Notes: a model not told the origin generated them from the letters alone. Shown: positions 53,214 through 62,562, counted from the stretch's first letter. The stretch: DNA of 64,000 nt from Frigoribacterium sp. PhB24 (GCF_003755185.1 NZ_RKIC01000009.1:248001-312000), one strand, 5' to 3'. Numbers and translations: made by a program.

Positions 53214-53243
53214 CGGGCACCTGGGCCGGCGCGCCGCTCGCGT

Positions 53244-54842
53244 CTAGGCCAGGTTGATCAATTCGGAGTAGTCCGGCGTCCAGTGGTCCTCGGTGCCCTC
53301 GGGCATGATCAGCACGCGCTCGGGGTTCAGTGCCTCGACGGCTCCTTCGTCGTGGCTCACGAGGACGACGGCGCCCTCGTAGTTGCTGAGGGCGTCGAGG
53401 ATCTCGAGGCGGCTCGCGGGGTCGAGGTTGTTGGTGGGTTCGTCGAGCAGCAGGACGTTCGCCCCGGAGACGACGATCATGGCCAGGGCCAGTCGGGTCT
53501 TCTCGCCACCCGACAGCACGCCGGCCGGTTTGGCCGAGTCGTCGCCGGTGAAGAGGAACGAGCCCAGGACTCGACGAGCCTCCATCTCGGTGATGTTCGG
53601 CGAGGACGACACCATGTTCTCGAGCACGCTGCGCTTGACGTCGATCGTCTCGTGCTCCTGCGCGTAGTAGCCGACCCGGAGGCCGTGACCCGGCTCGAGC
53701 TGTCCCGTGTCGGGGGCGTCGACCCCCGCGAGGATGCGCAGCAAGGTCGTCTTGCCCGCGCCGTTCAGGCCCAAAATAACGACCTTCGAGCCGCGGTCGA
53801 TGGCGAGGTCCACCGCGGTGAAGATCTCGAGCGAGCCGTAGCTCTTGGAGAGGTTCGAGGCCATCAGCGGCGTCTTGCCGCATGCGACCGGCGTCGGGAA
53901 CCGCAGTTTCGCGACACGGTCGACCGCGCGCACCTCGTCGAGGCCCGAGAGCAACTTCTCGGCTCGCGCCACCATCTGGTGCGCCGCGGCGGCCTTCGAG
54001 GCCTTGGCGCCGAAGCGGGCGGCCTGCTTCTGCAGGGCCGAGGCCTGCTTCTCCGCGTTCGAGCGTTCCTTCTTGCGGCGCTCCTCGTCAGCGGCCCGTT
54101 GCCTCTGGTAGTTGCGCCAGCCCATGTTGTAGACGTCGATGGACTGCCGGTTGGCATCGAGGTAGAAGACGCGGTTGACGACTTCCTCGACCAGTTCGAT
54201 GTCGTGGCTGATGACGATGACCCCGCCCTGGTACGTCTTGAGGTACTCGCGCAGCCAGACGACCGAGTCGGCGTCGAGGTGGTTCGTCGGCTCGTCCAGG
54301 ATCATCGTGTCGGCTGCCGAGAACAGGATGCGGGCCAGCTCGATGCGCCGCCGCTGCCCGCCCGAGAGGGTGGACAGGGGTTGGTCGAGGATGCGGTCGG
54401 GCAGGCTGAGGTTGCTCGCGATGGAGGCGGCCTCGGCCTCGGCCGCGTACCCGCCGAGGGCGTTGAACTGGTCGTCGAGATCGCCGTAACGCTTCATGGC
54501 ACGAGCGGCGACGTCGGGGTCGGGGTCGCCCATGGCGAGGGTGGCCTCCTGGATGCCGAGCAGCAGCTGGCCGAGACCACGGGCGTCGAGGATGCGCGTC
54601 CGGGCCAGGTCTTCGGGGTTTCCGCTACGCGGATCCTGCGGCAGGTAGCCGATCTCACCGGAGCGCTCGATCTTGCCGCCCGTCGGCAGGGTCTCGCCGG
54701 CCAGTGTCTTGGTCATCGTCGTCTTGCCGGCGCCGTTGCGGCCGACGAGGCCGATCTTGTCGCCCCGGTCGACCCGGAACGAGACGTCGGCCATGAGGAG
54801 GCGCGCGCCGACGCGGATCTCGAGATCGTGCACGGAGAGCAC
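53244..54842 (-). CDS. ABC-F ATPase (ribosome-associated, EttA/Uup-like)
   Basis: Soluble ABC-F protein with two ATPase domains, thought to act on the ribosomal E site in translation control or antibiotic protection. About 532 residues: domain 1 Walker A GRNGAGKTTMTKTLAGE and signature LSGGQRRRIELARILF, then a charged linker (ERRKKERSNAEKQASALQKQ), domain 2 Walker A GLNGAGKTTLLRILAG and signature LSGGEKTRLALAMIV with LLLDEPTNNLDP. I place the start at GTG 54842 (VLSVHDLEIR). GTG 54875, eleven codons upstream, is possible, with no Shine-Dalgarno for either. Confidence 0.93.
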   Translation of the reverse strand: MLSVHDLEIRVGARLLMADVSFRVDRGDKIGLVGRNGAGKTTMTKTLAGETLPTGGKIERSGEIGYLPQDPRSGNPEDLARTRILDARGLGQLLLGIQEATLAMGDPDPDVAARAMKRYGDLDDQFNALGGYAAEAEAASIASNLSLPDRILDQPLSTLSGGQRRRIELARILFSAADTMILDEPTNHLDADSVVWLREYLKTYQGGVIVISHDIELVEEVVNRVFYLDANRQSIDVYNMGWRNYQRQRAADEERRKKERSNAEKQASALQKQAARFGAKASKAAAAHQMVARAEKLLSGLDEVRAVDRVAKLRFPTPVACGKTPLMASNLSKSYGSLEIFTAVDLAIDRGSKVVILGLNGAGKTTLLRILAGVDAPDTGQLEPGHGLRVGYYAQEHETIDVKRSVLENMVSSSPNITEMEARRVLGSFLFTGDDSAKPAGVLSGGEKTRLALAMIVVSGANVLLLDEPTNNLDPASRLEILDALSNYEGAVVLVSHDEGAVEALNPERVLIMPEGTEDHWTPDYSELINLA

Positions 54843-54901
54843 AGCAGATGTCCAATCGATTGGTGAGGAGTCCACAACGGGGCCCGGAAGGGGGCCGCCC
54901 A

Positions 54902-54907
54902 TAGGAT
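54902..54907 (+). promoter_or_regulatory. -10 box of bioY
   Basis: TAGGAT in the divergent gap between the ABC-F gene and bioY. It would give a leader of about 77 nt with AGGAG before ATG 54991. Confidence 0.4.
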
Positions 54908-54990
54908 GGGGACGTCGTGTGGAGAGGGTCGCAGCACTGCGCTGCCGACCAGCCGCTCGGCCGATCAACCTACCCATTCTAGGAGTCTCC

Positions 54991-55596
54991 ATGACGAACA
55001 CTGCCGCATCGACCTCACGGCCGGTCCTCGCCGACCGTCTGGTGGCGCGGGGCGCCGCCACCGACGTGGCTCTCGTGCTCGGGGGTGTGGCCGTGGTCTC
55101 GGCCCTCGCGCAGGTGCAGGTGCCGCTCTGGCCCGTGCCCGTCACGGGGCAGACGCTCGGCGTGATGCTCGTTGGCGCCTCCCTCGGCGCCCGTCGCGGT
55201 GCGCTCTCCTTGGCGACGTACCTGGTGCTGGGCGTCGCCGGCTTGCCGATCTTCGCCGAGTTCTCGGGTGGCCCTCTCAGCGTCCTCAAGCCGAGCTTCG
55301 GCTTCGTGATCGGATTCGTCGTCGCGGCGGCCGTCATCGGCTGGCTGTCCGAGCGGGACTGGGACAAGAAATGGTGGCGCTCGGCGGCCGCCTTCTTCCT
55401 GGCGAGCCTCATCCCCTTCGCCGTGGGGCTTCCCTATCTGGCGGTCGTGCTCGGTTCGCTGGGTCTGCCGAACGACCTGCCGAGCGTCCTCGCCGCGGGT
55501 CTCTACCCGTTCGTCGTCGGCGGCATCGCCAAGTGGCTGATCGCCGCGGCGGCCCTGCCCCTCGCCTGGCGTGCGCTGAAGCGCATCGGTGACTAG
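54991..55596 (+). CDS. bioY: Biotin ECF transporter substrate-binding subunit BioY
   Basis: Membrane protein that binds biotin with high affinity. The 201 residues have about six helices and the BioY core QVPLWPVPVTGQTLGVMLVGASLGARRGALSLATYLVLGVAGLP, with the family's second part FAVGLPYLAV. The BioM/BioN (ECF-A and T) genes are not adjacent; BioY proteins can share a common module encoded elsewhere. ATG 54991 has AGGAG. It is followed by a very strong hairpin terminator. No BirA-type operator is clear to me. Confidence 0.94.
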   Translation: MTNTAASTSRPVLADRLVARGAATDVALVLGGVAVVSALAQVQVPLWPVPVTGQTLGVMLVGASLGARRGALSLATYLVLGVAGLPIFAEFSGGPLSVLKPSFGFVIGFVVAAAVIGWLSERDWDKKWWRSAAAFFLASLIPFAVGLPYLAVVLGSLGLPNDLPSVLAAGLYPFVVGGIAKWLIAAAALPLAWRALKRIGD

Positions 55597-55631
55597 CGCC
55601 TCCTGCTCCCCGGCGTGATCGTCGACGACAC

Positions 55632-55674
55632 ACGACGAAGCCCCGCCCCTCTCGGAGGGGCGGGGCTTCGTCGT
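55632..55674. terminator. Terminator between bioY and the SUF operon
   Basis: A perfect 19-bp stem (ACGACGAAGCCCCGCCCCT and its complement) around CTCGG, between convergent genes. Serves both strands. Confidence 0.9.
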
Positions 55675-55692
55675 CGTGCCGACGGGCGGGGC

Positions 55693-56025
55693 TCAGATGG
55701 AGAACCCGATGGCGCGCATCATGTCGCGTCCGTCGTCCGTGATGCGGTCGGGGCCCCACGGCGGCATCCACACCCAGTTGATGCGGAACGCGTCGACGAC
55801 ACCGTCGAGGGCGTTGGCGGTGTCGCCCTCGATGACGTCGGTCAAGGGGCAACCCGCGCTCGTGAGGGTCATGCTGATGATGAGCGCGTTCTCGTGCTCT
55901 TCGTCCATAGCCAGGTCGTAGATGAGCCCGAGGTCGACGATGTTGACGCCCAGCTCGGGGTCGACCACCTCTTTCAGGGCCTCGATGGTCTGGTCGAATT
56001 TCTCGGGGCTGAGTGCGACGGCCAC
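55693..56025 (-). CDS. Iron-sulfur cluster assembly protein, MIP18/DUF59 (SufT-like)
   Basis: Small iron-sulfur cluster maturation factor of 110 residues. It has the DUF59 core VVDPELGVNIVDLGLIYDLAM, then ISMTLTSAGCPLTDVIEGD with the conserved Cys, and VWMPPWGPDRITDDGRDMM. GTG 56025 lies 2 nt after the sufC stop. Last gene of the sufB-sufD-Rieske-sufC unit. In actinobacteria this protein is often named SufT. No sufS or sufU gene follows it here, so the sulfur donor must be elsewhere. Confidence 0.93.
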   Translation of the reverse strand: MAVALSPEKFDQTIEALKEVVDPELGVNIVDLGLIYDLAMDEEHENALIISMTLTSAGCPLTDVIEGDTANALDGVVDAFRINWVWMPPWGPDRITDDGRDMMRAIGFSI

Positions 56026-56027
56026 GA

Positions 56028-56813
56028 TCAGACCGCCGTGGTGGCGGCGGCCTCGGCGGCAGCTGCCGTCACGTACCGGTCGTAACCCTCGTTCTCGAGA
56101 CGGTCGGCCAGCTCCGGCCCACCCTCGTCGGCGACGTGGCCGTCGACGAACACGTGCACGAAGTCAGGCTTGATGTAGCGGAGGATGCGCGTGTAGTGGG
56201 TGATGAGCAGCAGACCGAGACCCGTGTTGGCCTTGGCGCGGTTGACGCCTTCGGAGACGATCTTGAGCGCGTCGACGTCGAGACCGGAGTCGGTCTCGTC
56301 GAGGACGGCGAACTTCGGCTTGAGCAACTCGAGCTGCATGATCTCGTGGCGCTTCTTCTCGCCACCCGAGAAGCCCTCGTTGACGTTGCGCTCGGCGAAG
56401 GCCGAGTCCATCTTGAGAGCGGTCATCGACTCGCGCAGGTCTTTGATCCATCCGCGGATGGCGGGTGCTTCCCCGTCGAGGGCGGTCTTGGCGGTGCGGA
56501 GGAAGTTCGAGACCGTGACCCCAGGGATCTCGACGGGGTACTGCATGGCGAGGAAGAGCCCGGCCTTGGCGCGCTCGTCGACGCTCATCTCGAGCACCTC
56601 ACGACCGTCGAGCAGGATGGAGCCCCCGTCGACGTTGTAGCGGGGGTGACCGGCGATCGTGTAGGCGAGGGTGGACTTGCCCGAGCCGTTGGGGCCCATG
56701 ACGGCGTGGATCTCGCCCTCGTTGATGGTGAGGTCGACGCCTTTGAGGATGGGCTTGGGGCCGGCGTCGGTGTCGATGCTGACCTTGAGGTCGCGGATCT
56801 CGAGAGTGGACAT
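56028..56813 (-). CDS. sufC: Fe-S cluster assembly ATPase SufC
   Basis: ABC-type ATPase of the SufBCD scaffold. The 261 residues show Walker A GPNGSGKSTLAYTIAGH, the Q-loop, signature FSGGEKKRHEIMQL, Walker B FAVLDETDSGLD and the SufC-specific RAKAGLFLAMQYPVEIPGV. Unlike transporters it lacks a membrane partner; it binds SufB and SufD. ATG 56813 has the Shine-Dalgarno AAAGGA. Downstream of the Rieske gene (13 bp) and 2 nt before the DUF59 gene. Confidence 0.97.
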   Translation of the reverse strand: MSTLEIRDLKVSIDTDAGPKPILKGVDLTINEGEIHAVMGPNGSGKSTLAYTIAGHPRYNVDGGSILLDGREVLEMSVDERAKAGLFLAMQYPVEIPGVTVSNFLRTAKTALDGEAPAIRGWIKDLRESMTALKMDSAFAERNVNEGFSGGEKKRHEIMQLELLKPKFAVLDETDSGLDVDALKIVSEGVNRAKANTGLGLLLITHYTRILRYIKPDFVHVFVDGHVADEGGPELADRLENEGYDRYVTAAAAEAAATTAV

Positions 56814-56826
56814 ACGTTCTGTTCCT

Positions 56827-57159
56827 TTACTGTGCGGCGCCGGTGGAGGTCGACGCGGTGTCGACGTACACCTCGCCGTCGATGACGGAGACCGAGAAGA
56901 CCGGTACGGGTTCGTAGGCGGGCAGCGTGAGCGGCTTGCCGGTGGTGAGCTCGAATTTGGAGCCGTGAGCCCAGCACTCGAGGGTGTCGTCCTCGACGAA
57001 ACCCTCGGAGAGCGAGATGTCACCGTGGGTGCAGGTGTCACCGATCGCGTGGATCGTGCCCGCACTGTCTTTCACGACGGCGATCGCGACACCGTCGACG
57101 ACCACACGGTGGGCCTGGGAGGGGCTGACGTCGTCGACGCCGCAGACCTTCGTCGCCAT
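56827..57159 (-). CDS. Rieske-type ferredoxin (non-heme iron oxygenase-like)
   Basis: Small soluble Rieske [2Fe-2S] protein of 110 residues. The cluster motifs are CTHGD (Cys-x-His) and CWAHGSKF (Cys-x2-His). The rest reads VVDGVAIAVVKDSAGTIHAIG and SVIDGEVYVD. It sits inside the SUF operon between sufD and sufC, which is a known actinobacterial arrangement, and could deliver electrons to cluster assembly. The ATG start overlaps the sufD stop by 1 nt. No oxygenase gene lies nearby, so an oxygenase-partner role is unlikely. Confidence 0.93.
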   Translation of the reverse strand: MATKVCGVDDVSPSQAHRVVVDGVAIAVVKDSAGTIHAIGDTCTHGDISLSEGFVEDDTLECWAHGSKFELTTGKPLTLPAYEPVPVFSVSVIDGEVYVDTASTSTGAAQ

Positions 57160-58385
57160 CAGGCGACCGTCTCGTCGGTCGTCGCCTCGCCCGCGGCCAG
57201 CTCGAGTTCGATGGCGTCCACCAGACGAGCCTGGAGGTCGGAGTCACCGATCTTCTGGATGACCTCGACGAGGAAGCCCAGCACCACCAGTCGCCGCGCC
57301 TCGTGCTCGGAGATGCCTCGTGACTGGAGGTAGAAAAGGTGCTCGTCGTCGAAGCGGCCGGTCGCGCTCGCGTGACCCGCGCCCTCGATGTCGCCGGTCT
57401 CGATCTCGAGGTTCGGGATCGAGTCGGCGCGCGTGCCCTCGCTCAAGACGAGGTTGCGGTTCTGCTCGTAGCTGTCCGTGCCCGGGGCGGAGCGCCCGAT
57501 GAGCACGTCACCGATCCAGACCGTGCGTGCTCCCGCCCCTTGCAGCGCACCCTTGTAGTTGACGCGGCTGCGCGTCTTGGGGGCGTCGTGGTTGACGTAG
57601 ACCTGTTGTTCGAGGTGCTGGCCGGCATCGGCGAAGTACACGCCGTAGAGTTCGGCGTCGGCACCCTGCTCGGCCAGGTGGGCCGAGGGGTTGACCCGGA
57701 CGACCGAACCACCGAGGCTCACCACGAAGTGCTTGAGCTGCGCGTCGCGACCGATGCGGGCATGGTGGCTCGCGAGGTGGACGGCGTCGTCGTCCCACTC
57801 CTGCAGGGTCACGACGGTGAGGTGCGCCCCCTCGTCGACGACGATCTCGACGTTTTCGACGAGGTGCGCCGAACCGGTGTTGCGGAGGACGACCATGGCC
57901 TGGCTGTTGGCCTTGGCATGGATCACGGTGTGGGCCGCACGCGGCTCGCGATCGAGACCCGAGCGCCCGATGGTGATCGACGACGGCTCGTCACCGTCGA
58001 GGGTGACGGTGAGCACCTTCTCGACGCTCGACCAGGCGTTGGCGGCCGCCTTGTCCTCGGGGGTCCCCGCCGTGCCGACCCGCGAGTCGGTGCGGTCGAC
58101 CCATTCGACGGCCGCTCCCGGCGTCTCCCGGGCGAGGTACGCATAGGGCGAACCATCGAGGTCACCGTCGATCAACGGACGGAGGCGCGACACGGGGCTC
58201 AGCTTCCAGTCCACCTCGCGACCGGTGACGTCGGGGAAGGCGGAGGGATCGATCGAGGTGAACCGCCCGGAACGGGTCTGTACGGGCACGAGGCCCCAGC
58301 CGCCGTCGCTGTGGGCACCGGCGCCGTGTTGGACGCCCGGCGAAGGGGTGGACTCTGATGTGGTGGTGGGTGCTGCGGCGGACAT
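57159..58385 (-). CDS. sufD: Fe-S cluster assembly protein SufD
   Basis: Scaffold partner of SufB in the SufBC2D complex. The 408 residues have the SufBD right-handed beta-helix core. Landmarks are DAQLKHFVVSLGGSVVRVNPSAHLAEQGADAELYGVYF (split here as LKHFVVSLGG and DAELYGVYF), QHLEQQVYVNHDAPKTRSRVNYKG and GRFDDEHLFYLQSRGISEHEARRLV. A low-complexity Thr/Ser N-terminus precedes it. ATG 58385 is directly after the sufB stop, so the genes abut. It overlaps the Rieske gene by 1 nt. Confidence 0.96.
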   Translation of the reverse strand: MSAAAPTTTSESTPSPGVQHGAGAHSDGGWGLVPVQTRSGRFTSIDPSAFPDVTGREVDWKLSPVSRLRPLIDGDLDGSPYAYLARETPGAAVEWVDRTDSRVGTAGTPEDKAAANAWSSVEKVLTVTLDGDEPSSITIGRSGLDREPRAAHTVIHAKANSQAMVVLRNTGSAHLVENVEIVVDEGAHLTVVTLQEWDDDAVHLASHHARIGRDAQLKHFVVSLGGSVVRVNPSAHLAEQGADAELYGVYFADAGQHLEQQVYVNHDAPKTRSRVNYKGALQGAGARTVWIGDVLIGRSAPGTDSYEQNRNLVLSEGTRADSIPNLEIETGDIEGAGHASATGRFDDEHLFYLQSRGISEHEARRLVVLGFLVEVIQKIGDSDLQARLVDAIELELAAGEATTDETVA

Positions 58386-59804
58386 CTAGCCGACTGATCC
58401 TTCCATGCTCATCTCGATGAGCTTGTTGAGTTCGAGCGCGTACTCCATCGGGAGCTCGCGGGCGATGGGCTCGATGAAGCCACGAACGATCATGGCCATC
58501 GCCTCGTCCTCGGCCATGCCGCGTGACATGAGGTAGAAGAGCTGCTCTTCGCTGACTCGCGACACGGTGGCTTCGTGACCCAGCTGGACGTCGTCGACGC
58601 GGATGTCGATCGCGGGATAGGTGTCGGAGCGGGAGATCGTGTCGACGAGCAGGGCGTCGCAGCGGACCGTGTTGGCCGCGTGGTGGGCGGCCTCGTCGAC
58701 ACGCACCTCGCCGCGGTAACCGGCTCGGCCACCGCCTCGCGCGATCGACTTGGAGACGATCGACGACGTGGTGTACGGAGCCATGTGGATCATCTTCGCG
58801 CCGGCGTCCTGGTGTTGACCGGGGCCCGCGAAGGCGACGGACAGGGTCTCGCCCTTGGCGTGCTCGCCGACCAGGTAGATGGACGGGTACTTCATCGTGA
58901 CCTTCGAGCCGATGTTGCCGTCGATCCACTCCATGGTCGCGCCCTCGTGGGCGATCGCACGCTTGGTGACCAGGTTGTAGACGTTGTTCGACCAGTTCTG
59001 GATCGTGGTGTACCGCACGCGGGCGTTCTTCTTCACGATGATCTCGACCACGGCCGAGTGCAGCGAGTCGGACTTGTAGATCGGGGCCGTGCAGCCCTCG
59101 ATGTAGTGCACGTAGCTGCCCTCGTCGGCGATGATCAGCGTCCGCTCGAACTGGCCCATGTTCTCGGTGTTGATGCGGAAGTACGCCTGCAGCGGGATCT
59201 CGACGTGGACGCCCTTGGGCACGTAGACGAACGAGCCGCCCGACCAGACGGCCGTGTTCAAGGCGGCGAACTTGTTGTCGCCGGCGGGGATGACGGTGCC
59301 GAAGTACTCCTGGAAGATCTCGGGGTGCTCGCGCAGCGCGGTGTCGGTGTCCATGAAGATGACACCCTGCTGCTCGAGGTCCTCGCGGATCTGGTGATAG
59401 ACCACCTCGGACTCGTACTGAGCAGCGACACCCGCCACGAGGCGGTTGCGTTCGGCCTCGGGGATGCCGAGCTTCTCGTAGGTGTTCTTGATGTCGTCCG
59501 GCAGCTCGTCCCAGGTGGTCGCCTGCTTCTCGGTCGACCTTACGAAATACTTGATGTTGTCGAAGTCGATGCCCGAGAGGTCGGCACCCCACGTCGGCAT
59601 GGGCTTGCGCTCGAACAGCGTCAGGCCCTTCAGCCTGTTCTTGAGCATCCACTCGGGTTCGCTCTTCAGGTTCGAGATGTCGGTGACGACCTCGGGTGAC
59701 ACCCCTCGGCGCGCGGAGGCGCCCGCGGTGTCGGAGTCGGACCAGCCGAACTCGTACTGCCCCAGGCTCGCGAGCTCGGGTCGATCGATCAACACGTCTG
59801 ACAT
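58386..59804 (-). CDS. sufB: Fe-S cluster assembly protein SufB
   Basis: Main scaffold of the SUF iron-sulfur assembly complex, where the cluster is built. The 472 residues carry the SufB-specific [20 protein letters not shown] (with conserved Cys), [38 protein letters not shown] and the end [27 protein letters not shown] 59804 with the Shine-Dalgarno AAAGAGG is chosen; the open frame upstream lacks conservation. First gene of a five-gene operon. SufR, the usual repressor in this spot, is missing here; ctaA lies divergently upstream. Confidence 0.97.
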   Translation of the reverse strand: MSDVLIDRPELASLGQYEFGWSDSDTAGASARRGVSPEVVTDISNLKSEPEWMLKNRLKGLTLFERKPMPTWGADLSGIDFDNIKYFVRSTEKQATTWDELPDDIKNTYEKLGIPEAERNRLVAGVAAQYESEVVYHQIREDLEQQGVIFMDTDTALREHPEIFQEYFGTVIPAGDNKFAALNTAVWSGGSFVYVPKGVHVEIPLQAYFRINTENMGQFERTLIIADEGSYVHYIEGCTAPIYKSDSLHSAVVEIIVKKNARVRYTTIQNWSNNVYNLVTKRAIAHEGATMEWIDGNIGSKVTMKYPSIYLVGEHAKGETLSVAFAGPGQHQDAGAKMIHMAPYTTSSIVSKSIARGGGRAGYRGEVRVDEAAHHAANTVRCDALLVDTISRSDTYPAIDIRVDDVQLGHEATVSRVSEEQLFYLMSRGMAEDEAMAMIVRGFIEPIARELPMEYALELNKLIEMSMEGSVG

Positions 59805-59961
59805 GACTACCTCTTTCTCTGCCGGACCGAACACGGGTCGGCCGAACGGCATTCCCCGGGTGATGGAGCGGCCCGGTTGCTCGCCTTGCGAGTCGAACAC
59901 ACCGGCTGTCGTCGCCGCGTCGGACGACGCTCGACGTGATCGAGTCGCCAGGTGACGTTGC

Positions 59962-59967
59962 TTAGAC
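59962..59967 (+). promoter_or_regulatory. -10 box of ctaA
   Basis: TAGACT in the 299-bp gap between sufB and ctaA. A start near 59974 gives a leader of about 130 nt with AAAGG before GTG 60104. I could not place the sufB -10 with confidence. Confidence 0.45.
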
Positions 59968-60103
59968 TGATGCTGAGGGCCGTGCACCGCTTCTGCGGAT
60001 CTCACGGCCTTCGGATGTCTCCGTCGACACCCTGCCGGGTCGTGTTCCTGAACCCGTTGATTCTACAGGGCCGACCGCCGAAAGTGACGAAAGGCAGCAA
60101 GTC

Positions 60104-61072
60104 GTGAGCAACGCACAGGTGGGCACCACCGGAGTCCTGACCCGAGCCTGGTCGTGGCTGCCCACGACCGTCGACCGCCGGGTCCGGTTCATCGCCTGGG
60201 CGTCGTTCGTCTGTCAGGTGCTCCTGATCGGCACAGGGGGCGCCGTGAGGCTCACCGGGTCCGGCCTCGGCTGCCCCACCTGGCCGCGCTGCACCGCCGA
60301 CTCGTTCGTCAGCACGCCCGAGATGGGCATCCACGGTGTCATCGAGTTCGGCAACCGTCTGCTGACCTTCGTGCTCACCCTCGTGGTCATCCTGGCGTTC
60401 CTCTTCGTGTTGCGGATGCGCAAGGTCCGGCGTGACTTCTTCTGGCTCACCCTGGTCCAGGGGCTCAGCATTCCCTTCCAGGCCGTGCTCGGGGGGATCA
60501 CCGTCCTCACCGGCCTGAACCCCTATATCGTCGGGGCCCACTTCGTCGTCTCGATCGTCCTCGTCGCCCTGACCACGACGTTGCTCTGGCGGGTGTACCG
60601 CGGGCCCCGAGGGCACCATGCCGCGACGCCACGGGGCTACGCGCGGCTCGTGCACGTCGCGTCGGCCGTGGTGGCCGTCACGGTGGTCGTCGGCGTCCTG
60701 ACGACCGGCTCCGGCCCGCACGCCGGCGACGCGGCCACGCCCCGCAACGGTCTGGACCCGGCGATCATGGACCACGTCCACAGCTGGCCCGCCTATGCCA
60801 CCCTCGCCCTCACCCTCGCCGTCGTCGTGTGGACCTTCCGGGCCGGCCTCCCCCGCCGGTTCCCCCTGACTCTCCTCGGAATCGAGCTCGTCCAGATCGC
60901 GGTGGGGATCACGCAGGCACGCACGGGTCTGCCGCCCCTGCTCGTCGGCAGCCACATGGTGCTGGCGGCCCTGCTCGTGGCGGCCACGACCGCGGTCGTG
61001 CTGTCGCTCCGCAACGATCAGGCGCCGGACGAGGTCGAGCCGATCGTCGAGGCGGCTGCCGTCCGCGCCTGA
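60104..61072 (+). CDS. ctaA: Heme A synthase CtaA (COX15)
   Basis: Membrane monooxygenase that converts heme O to heme A. The 322 residues have about eight helices; landmarks GGAVRLTGSGLGCPTWPRCTADSF (Cys pair in the first loop), GIHGVIEFGNRLLTFVLT with a heme-binding His, AHFVVSIVLVALT, DHVHSWPAYATLAL and SHMVLAALLVAAT. GTG 60104 has the Shine-Dalgarno AAAGG. It works with CtaB, encoded about 1.4 kb downstream on the other strand, for the oxidase of the respiratory chain. Its 3' end overlaps the convergent GNAT gene by 55 bp. Confidence 0.96.
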   Translation: MSNAQVGTTGVLTRAWSWLPTTVDRRVRFIAWASFVCQVLLIGTGGAVRLTGSGLGCPTWPRCTADSFVSTPEMGIHGVIEFGNRLLTFVLTLVVILAFLFVLRMRKVRRDFFWLTLVQGLSIPFQAVLGGITVLTGLNPYIVGAHFVVSIVLVALTTTLLWRVYRGPRGHHAATPRGYARLVHVASAVVAVTVVVGVLTTGSGPHAGDAATPRNGLDPAIMDHVHSWPAYATLALTLAVVVWTFRAGLPRRFPLTLLGIELVQIAVGITQARTGLPPLLVGSHMVLAALLVAATTAVVLSLRNDQAPDEVEPIVEAAAVRA

Positions 61073-61527
61073 CTTCCCCGGCGAGGGGCACTCCGACCGC
61101 GTCGCATGACGGTGTCGACGTCGTCCTGGTCGACGACGACGAATCCCGTCCGTTCGTAGAGGGACACCGCCCGGCTGCCCGTGAGCACGTCGAGGGTGAT
61201 CGACCCCGCGGCGACCGAGGCGATCGCCTCGGCGAGGAGGGTCGTCCCGATGCCGTGACCTCGCGCCTCCTCGACCAGGTAGAAGTGGCGCAGCCACGTC
61301 GTGTCGTCTCCGGGGTGCAGGGCGATGCACCCGAGGAGGCGCCGGTCGTCTTCGACGACGCGCGTCTCGGTGGCGACGAACTCGCGCTCGAACCGTGCTC
61401 GGTGCCGCGGTGGGTTCCAGATGCCGAGACGCTCGAACTCCGGTCTGAGGACCGCGAGCTTGAGTTCGGTCAGCGGACCGAGGTTGTCCGGGCAGGCCGG
61501 ACGGACGGTCCACGTACGAGGGACCAC
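61018..61527 (-). CDS. GNAT-family N-acetyltransferase
   Basis: Acetyl-CoA-dependent acetyltransferase of unknown substrate. The 169 residues contain the GNAT motif A VEEARGHGIGTTLLAEAI (R-x2-G-x-G) after strand WLRHFYLV, and the C-terminal SLYERTGFVVVDQDDVDT. The last 25 residues (low-complexity, Ser/Ala-rich) are antisense to the end of ctaA and probably not structured. The GTG start is 4 nt after the ctaB stop, so it may be co-transcribed with ctaB. The 55-bp convergent overlap is unusual. Confidence 0.85.
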   Translation of the reverse strand: MVPRTWTVRPACPDNLGPLTELKLAVLRPEFERLGIWNPPRHRARFEREFVATETRVVEDDRRLLGCIALHPGDDTTWLRHFYLVEEARGHGIGTTLLAEAIASVAAGSITLDVLTGSRAVSLYERTGFVVVDQDDVDTVMRRGRSAPRRGSQARTAAASTIGSTSSGA

Positions 61528-61531
61528 GGGA

Positions 61532-62455
61532 TCAGAAGGGCAGAAGGGGGTCGACGCCGACGGCGACGAAGAGAAGCGTGAGGTAGGTGATGGAACTGTG
61601 GAACACGCGCATCGGACGGACCTCGGCGACGTGCTGGATGGCCCGGCTGTAGAGCCGGTGCGACTCCCACACGAACCAGGCGCCGCTGGCCAGCGCGACG
61701 ACCGTGTAGAGGGCGCCCATGCCGGCGACGGGCACCAGGATCAGGGAGCACACGACCGTCGCCCAGGCATACAGGATGACCTGCAGCCCGACGATCGAGC
61801 GGCCACGCACGACCGCGAGCATGGGCACGTCGGCCGCTGCGTAGTCGTCGCGGTACTTCATCGACAGCGGCCAGTAGTGCGGTGGGGTCCAGAGGAAGAT
61901 CACCATGAACAAGATGACGGCGGACCACGAGAGGTCGTTCGTGACGGCAGCCCAGCCGATCAGGACGGGCATGCACCCGGCGATGCCGCCCCACACGATG
62001 TTCTGGGGGGTGCGGCGCTTCAGCCAGAGCGTGTACACGACGACGTAGAACAGGATCGCGCCCAGCGAGAGAGCCGCCGAGAGCAGGTTGACCGTGAGGG
62101 CGAGCCAGACGATCGACGCGACGCCGACGACGTACGAGAAGACGAGCGCCTCGCGGTCGCTCACGTCGCCCGTGACGAGCGGTCGCCCCTGGGTGCGCTT
62201 CATGATGCGGTCGATGTCGCGGTCGATGTAGCAGTTGAAAGCCGAGGCCGACCCGGCGCTCAAGGCCCCACCGATCAACGTCGCCGCGACGAGCCACAGG
62301 TTGGGGATGCCGCCTTGGGCCAGGAACATCGTCGGGGCCGTGGTGACGAGCAGGAGCTCCATCACGCGGGGCTTCGTGAGGGCGACGTAGGCCCGAGCCT
62401 TGCGACGGAAGCCCCGGGGTGACGTGTCGGGGCGGATGTCAACGGCTGCGGTCAT
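61532..62455 (-). CDS. ctaB: Protoheme IX farnesyltransferase CtaB
   Basis: Membrane prenyltransferase that adds a farnesyl group to heme B to give heme O. The 307 residues of the UbiA family show about nine helices, the Asp-rich motif [20 protein letters not shown] and a second motif [22 protein letters not shown] 62455 follows GAGG by a few nt; TAGACT (62495-62490) is the -10. It is divergent from transketolase, as in many actinobacteria, and feeds CtaA. Confidence 0.96.
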   Translation of the reverse strand: MTAAVDIRPDTSPRGFRRKARAYVALTKPRVMELLLVTTAPTMFLAQGGIPNLWLVAATLIGGALSAGSASAFNCYIDRDIDRIMKRTQGRPLVTGDVSDREALVFSYVVGVASIVWLALTVNLLSAALSLGAILFYVVVYTLWLKRRTPQNIVWGGIAGCMPVLIGWAAVTNDLSWSAVILFMVIFLWTPPHYWPLSMKYRDDYAAADVPMLAVVRGRSIVGLQVILYAWATVVCSLILVPVAGMGALYTVVALASGAWFVWESHRLYSRAIQHVAEVRPMRVFHSSITYLTLLFVAVGVDPLLPF

Positions 62456-62489
62456 GAGTCCTCTAACGAGACGAACGGTTTGCCCAAGG

Positions 62490-62495
62490 AGTCTA
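62490..62495 (-). promoter_or_regulatory. -10 box of ctaB
   Basis: TAGACT on the minus strand; transcription near 62483 would give a leader of about 28 nt. Confidence 0.5.
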
Positions 62496-62562
62496 GGCGA
62501 TGAACGTCGACGCTGACGGCGAACCCTCCGCCGGATGCGGACGGACACGGGGGGTTCGTCCC

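Noticed and set aside
53283-54866. A 527-codon plus-strand open frame opposite the ABC-F gene
   Set aside because: The ABC-F gene has paired Walker and signature motifs; the opposite frame has none.
57339-58358. A 339-codon plus-strand frame opposite sufD, and similar long frames opposite sufB (58575-59699)
   Set aside because: Antisense shadows of conserved SUF genes.
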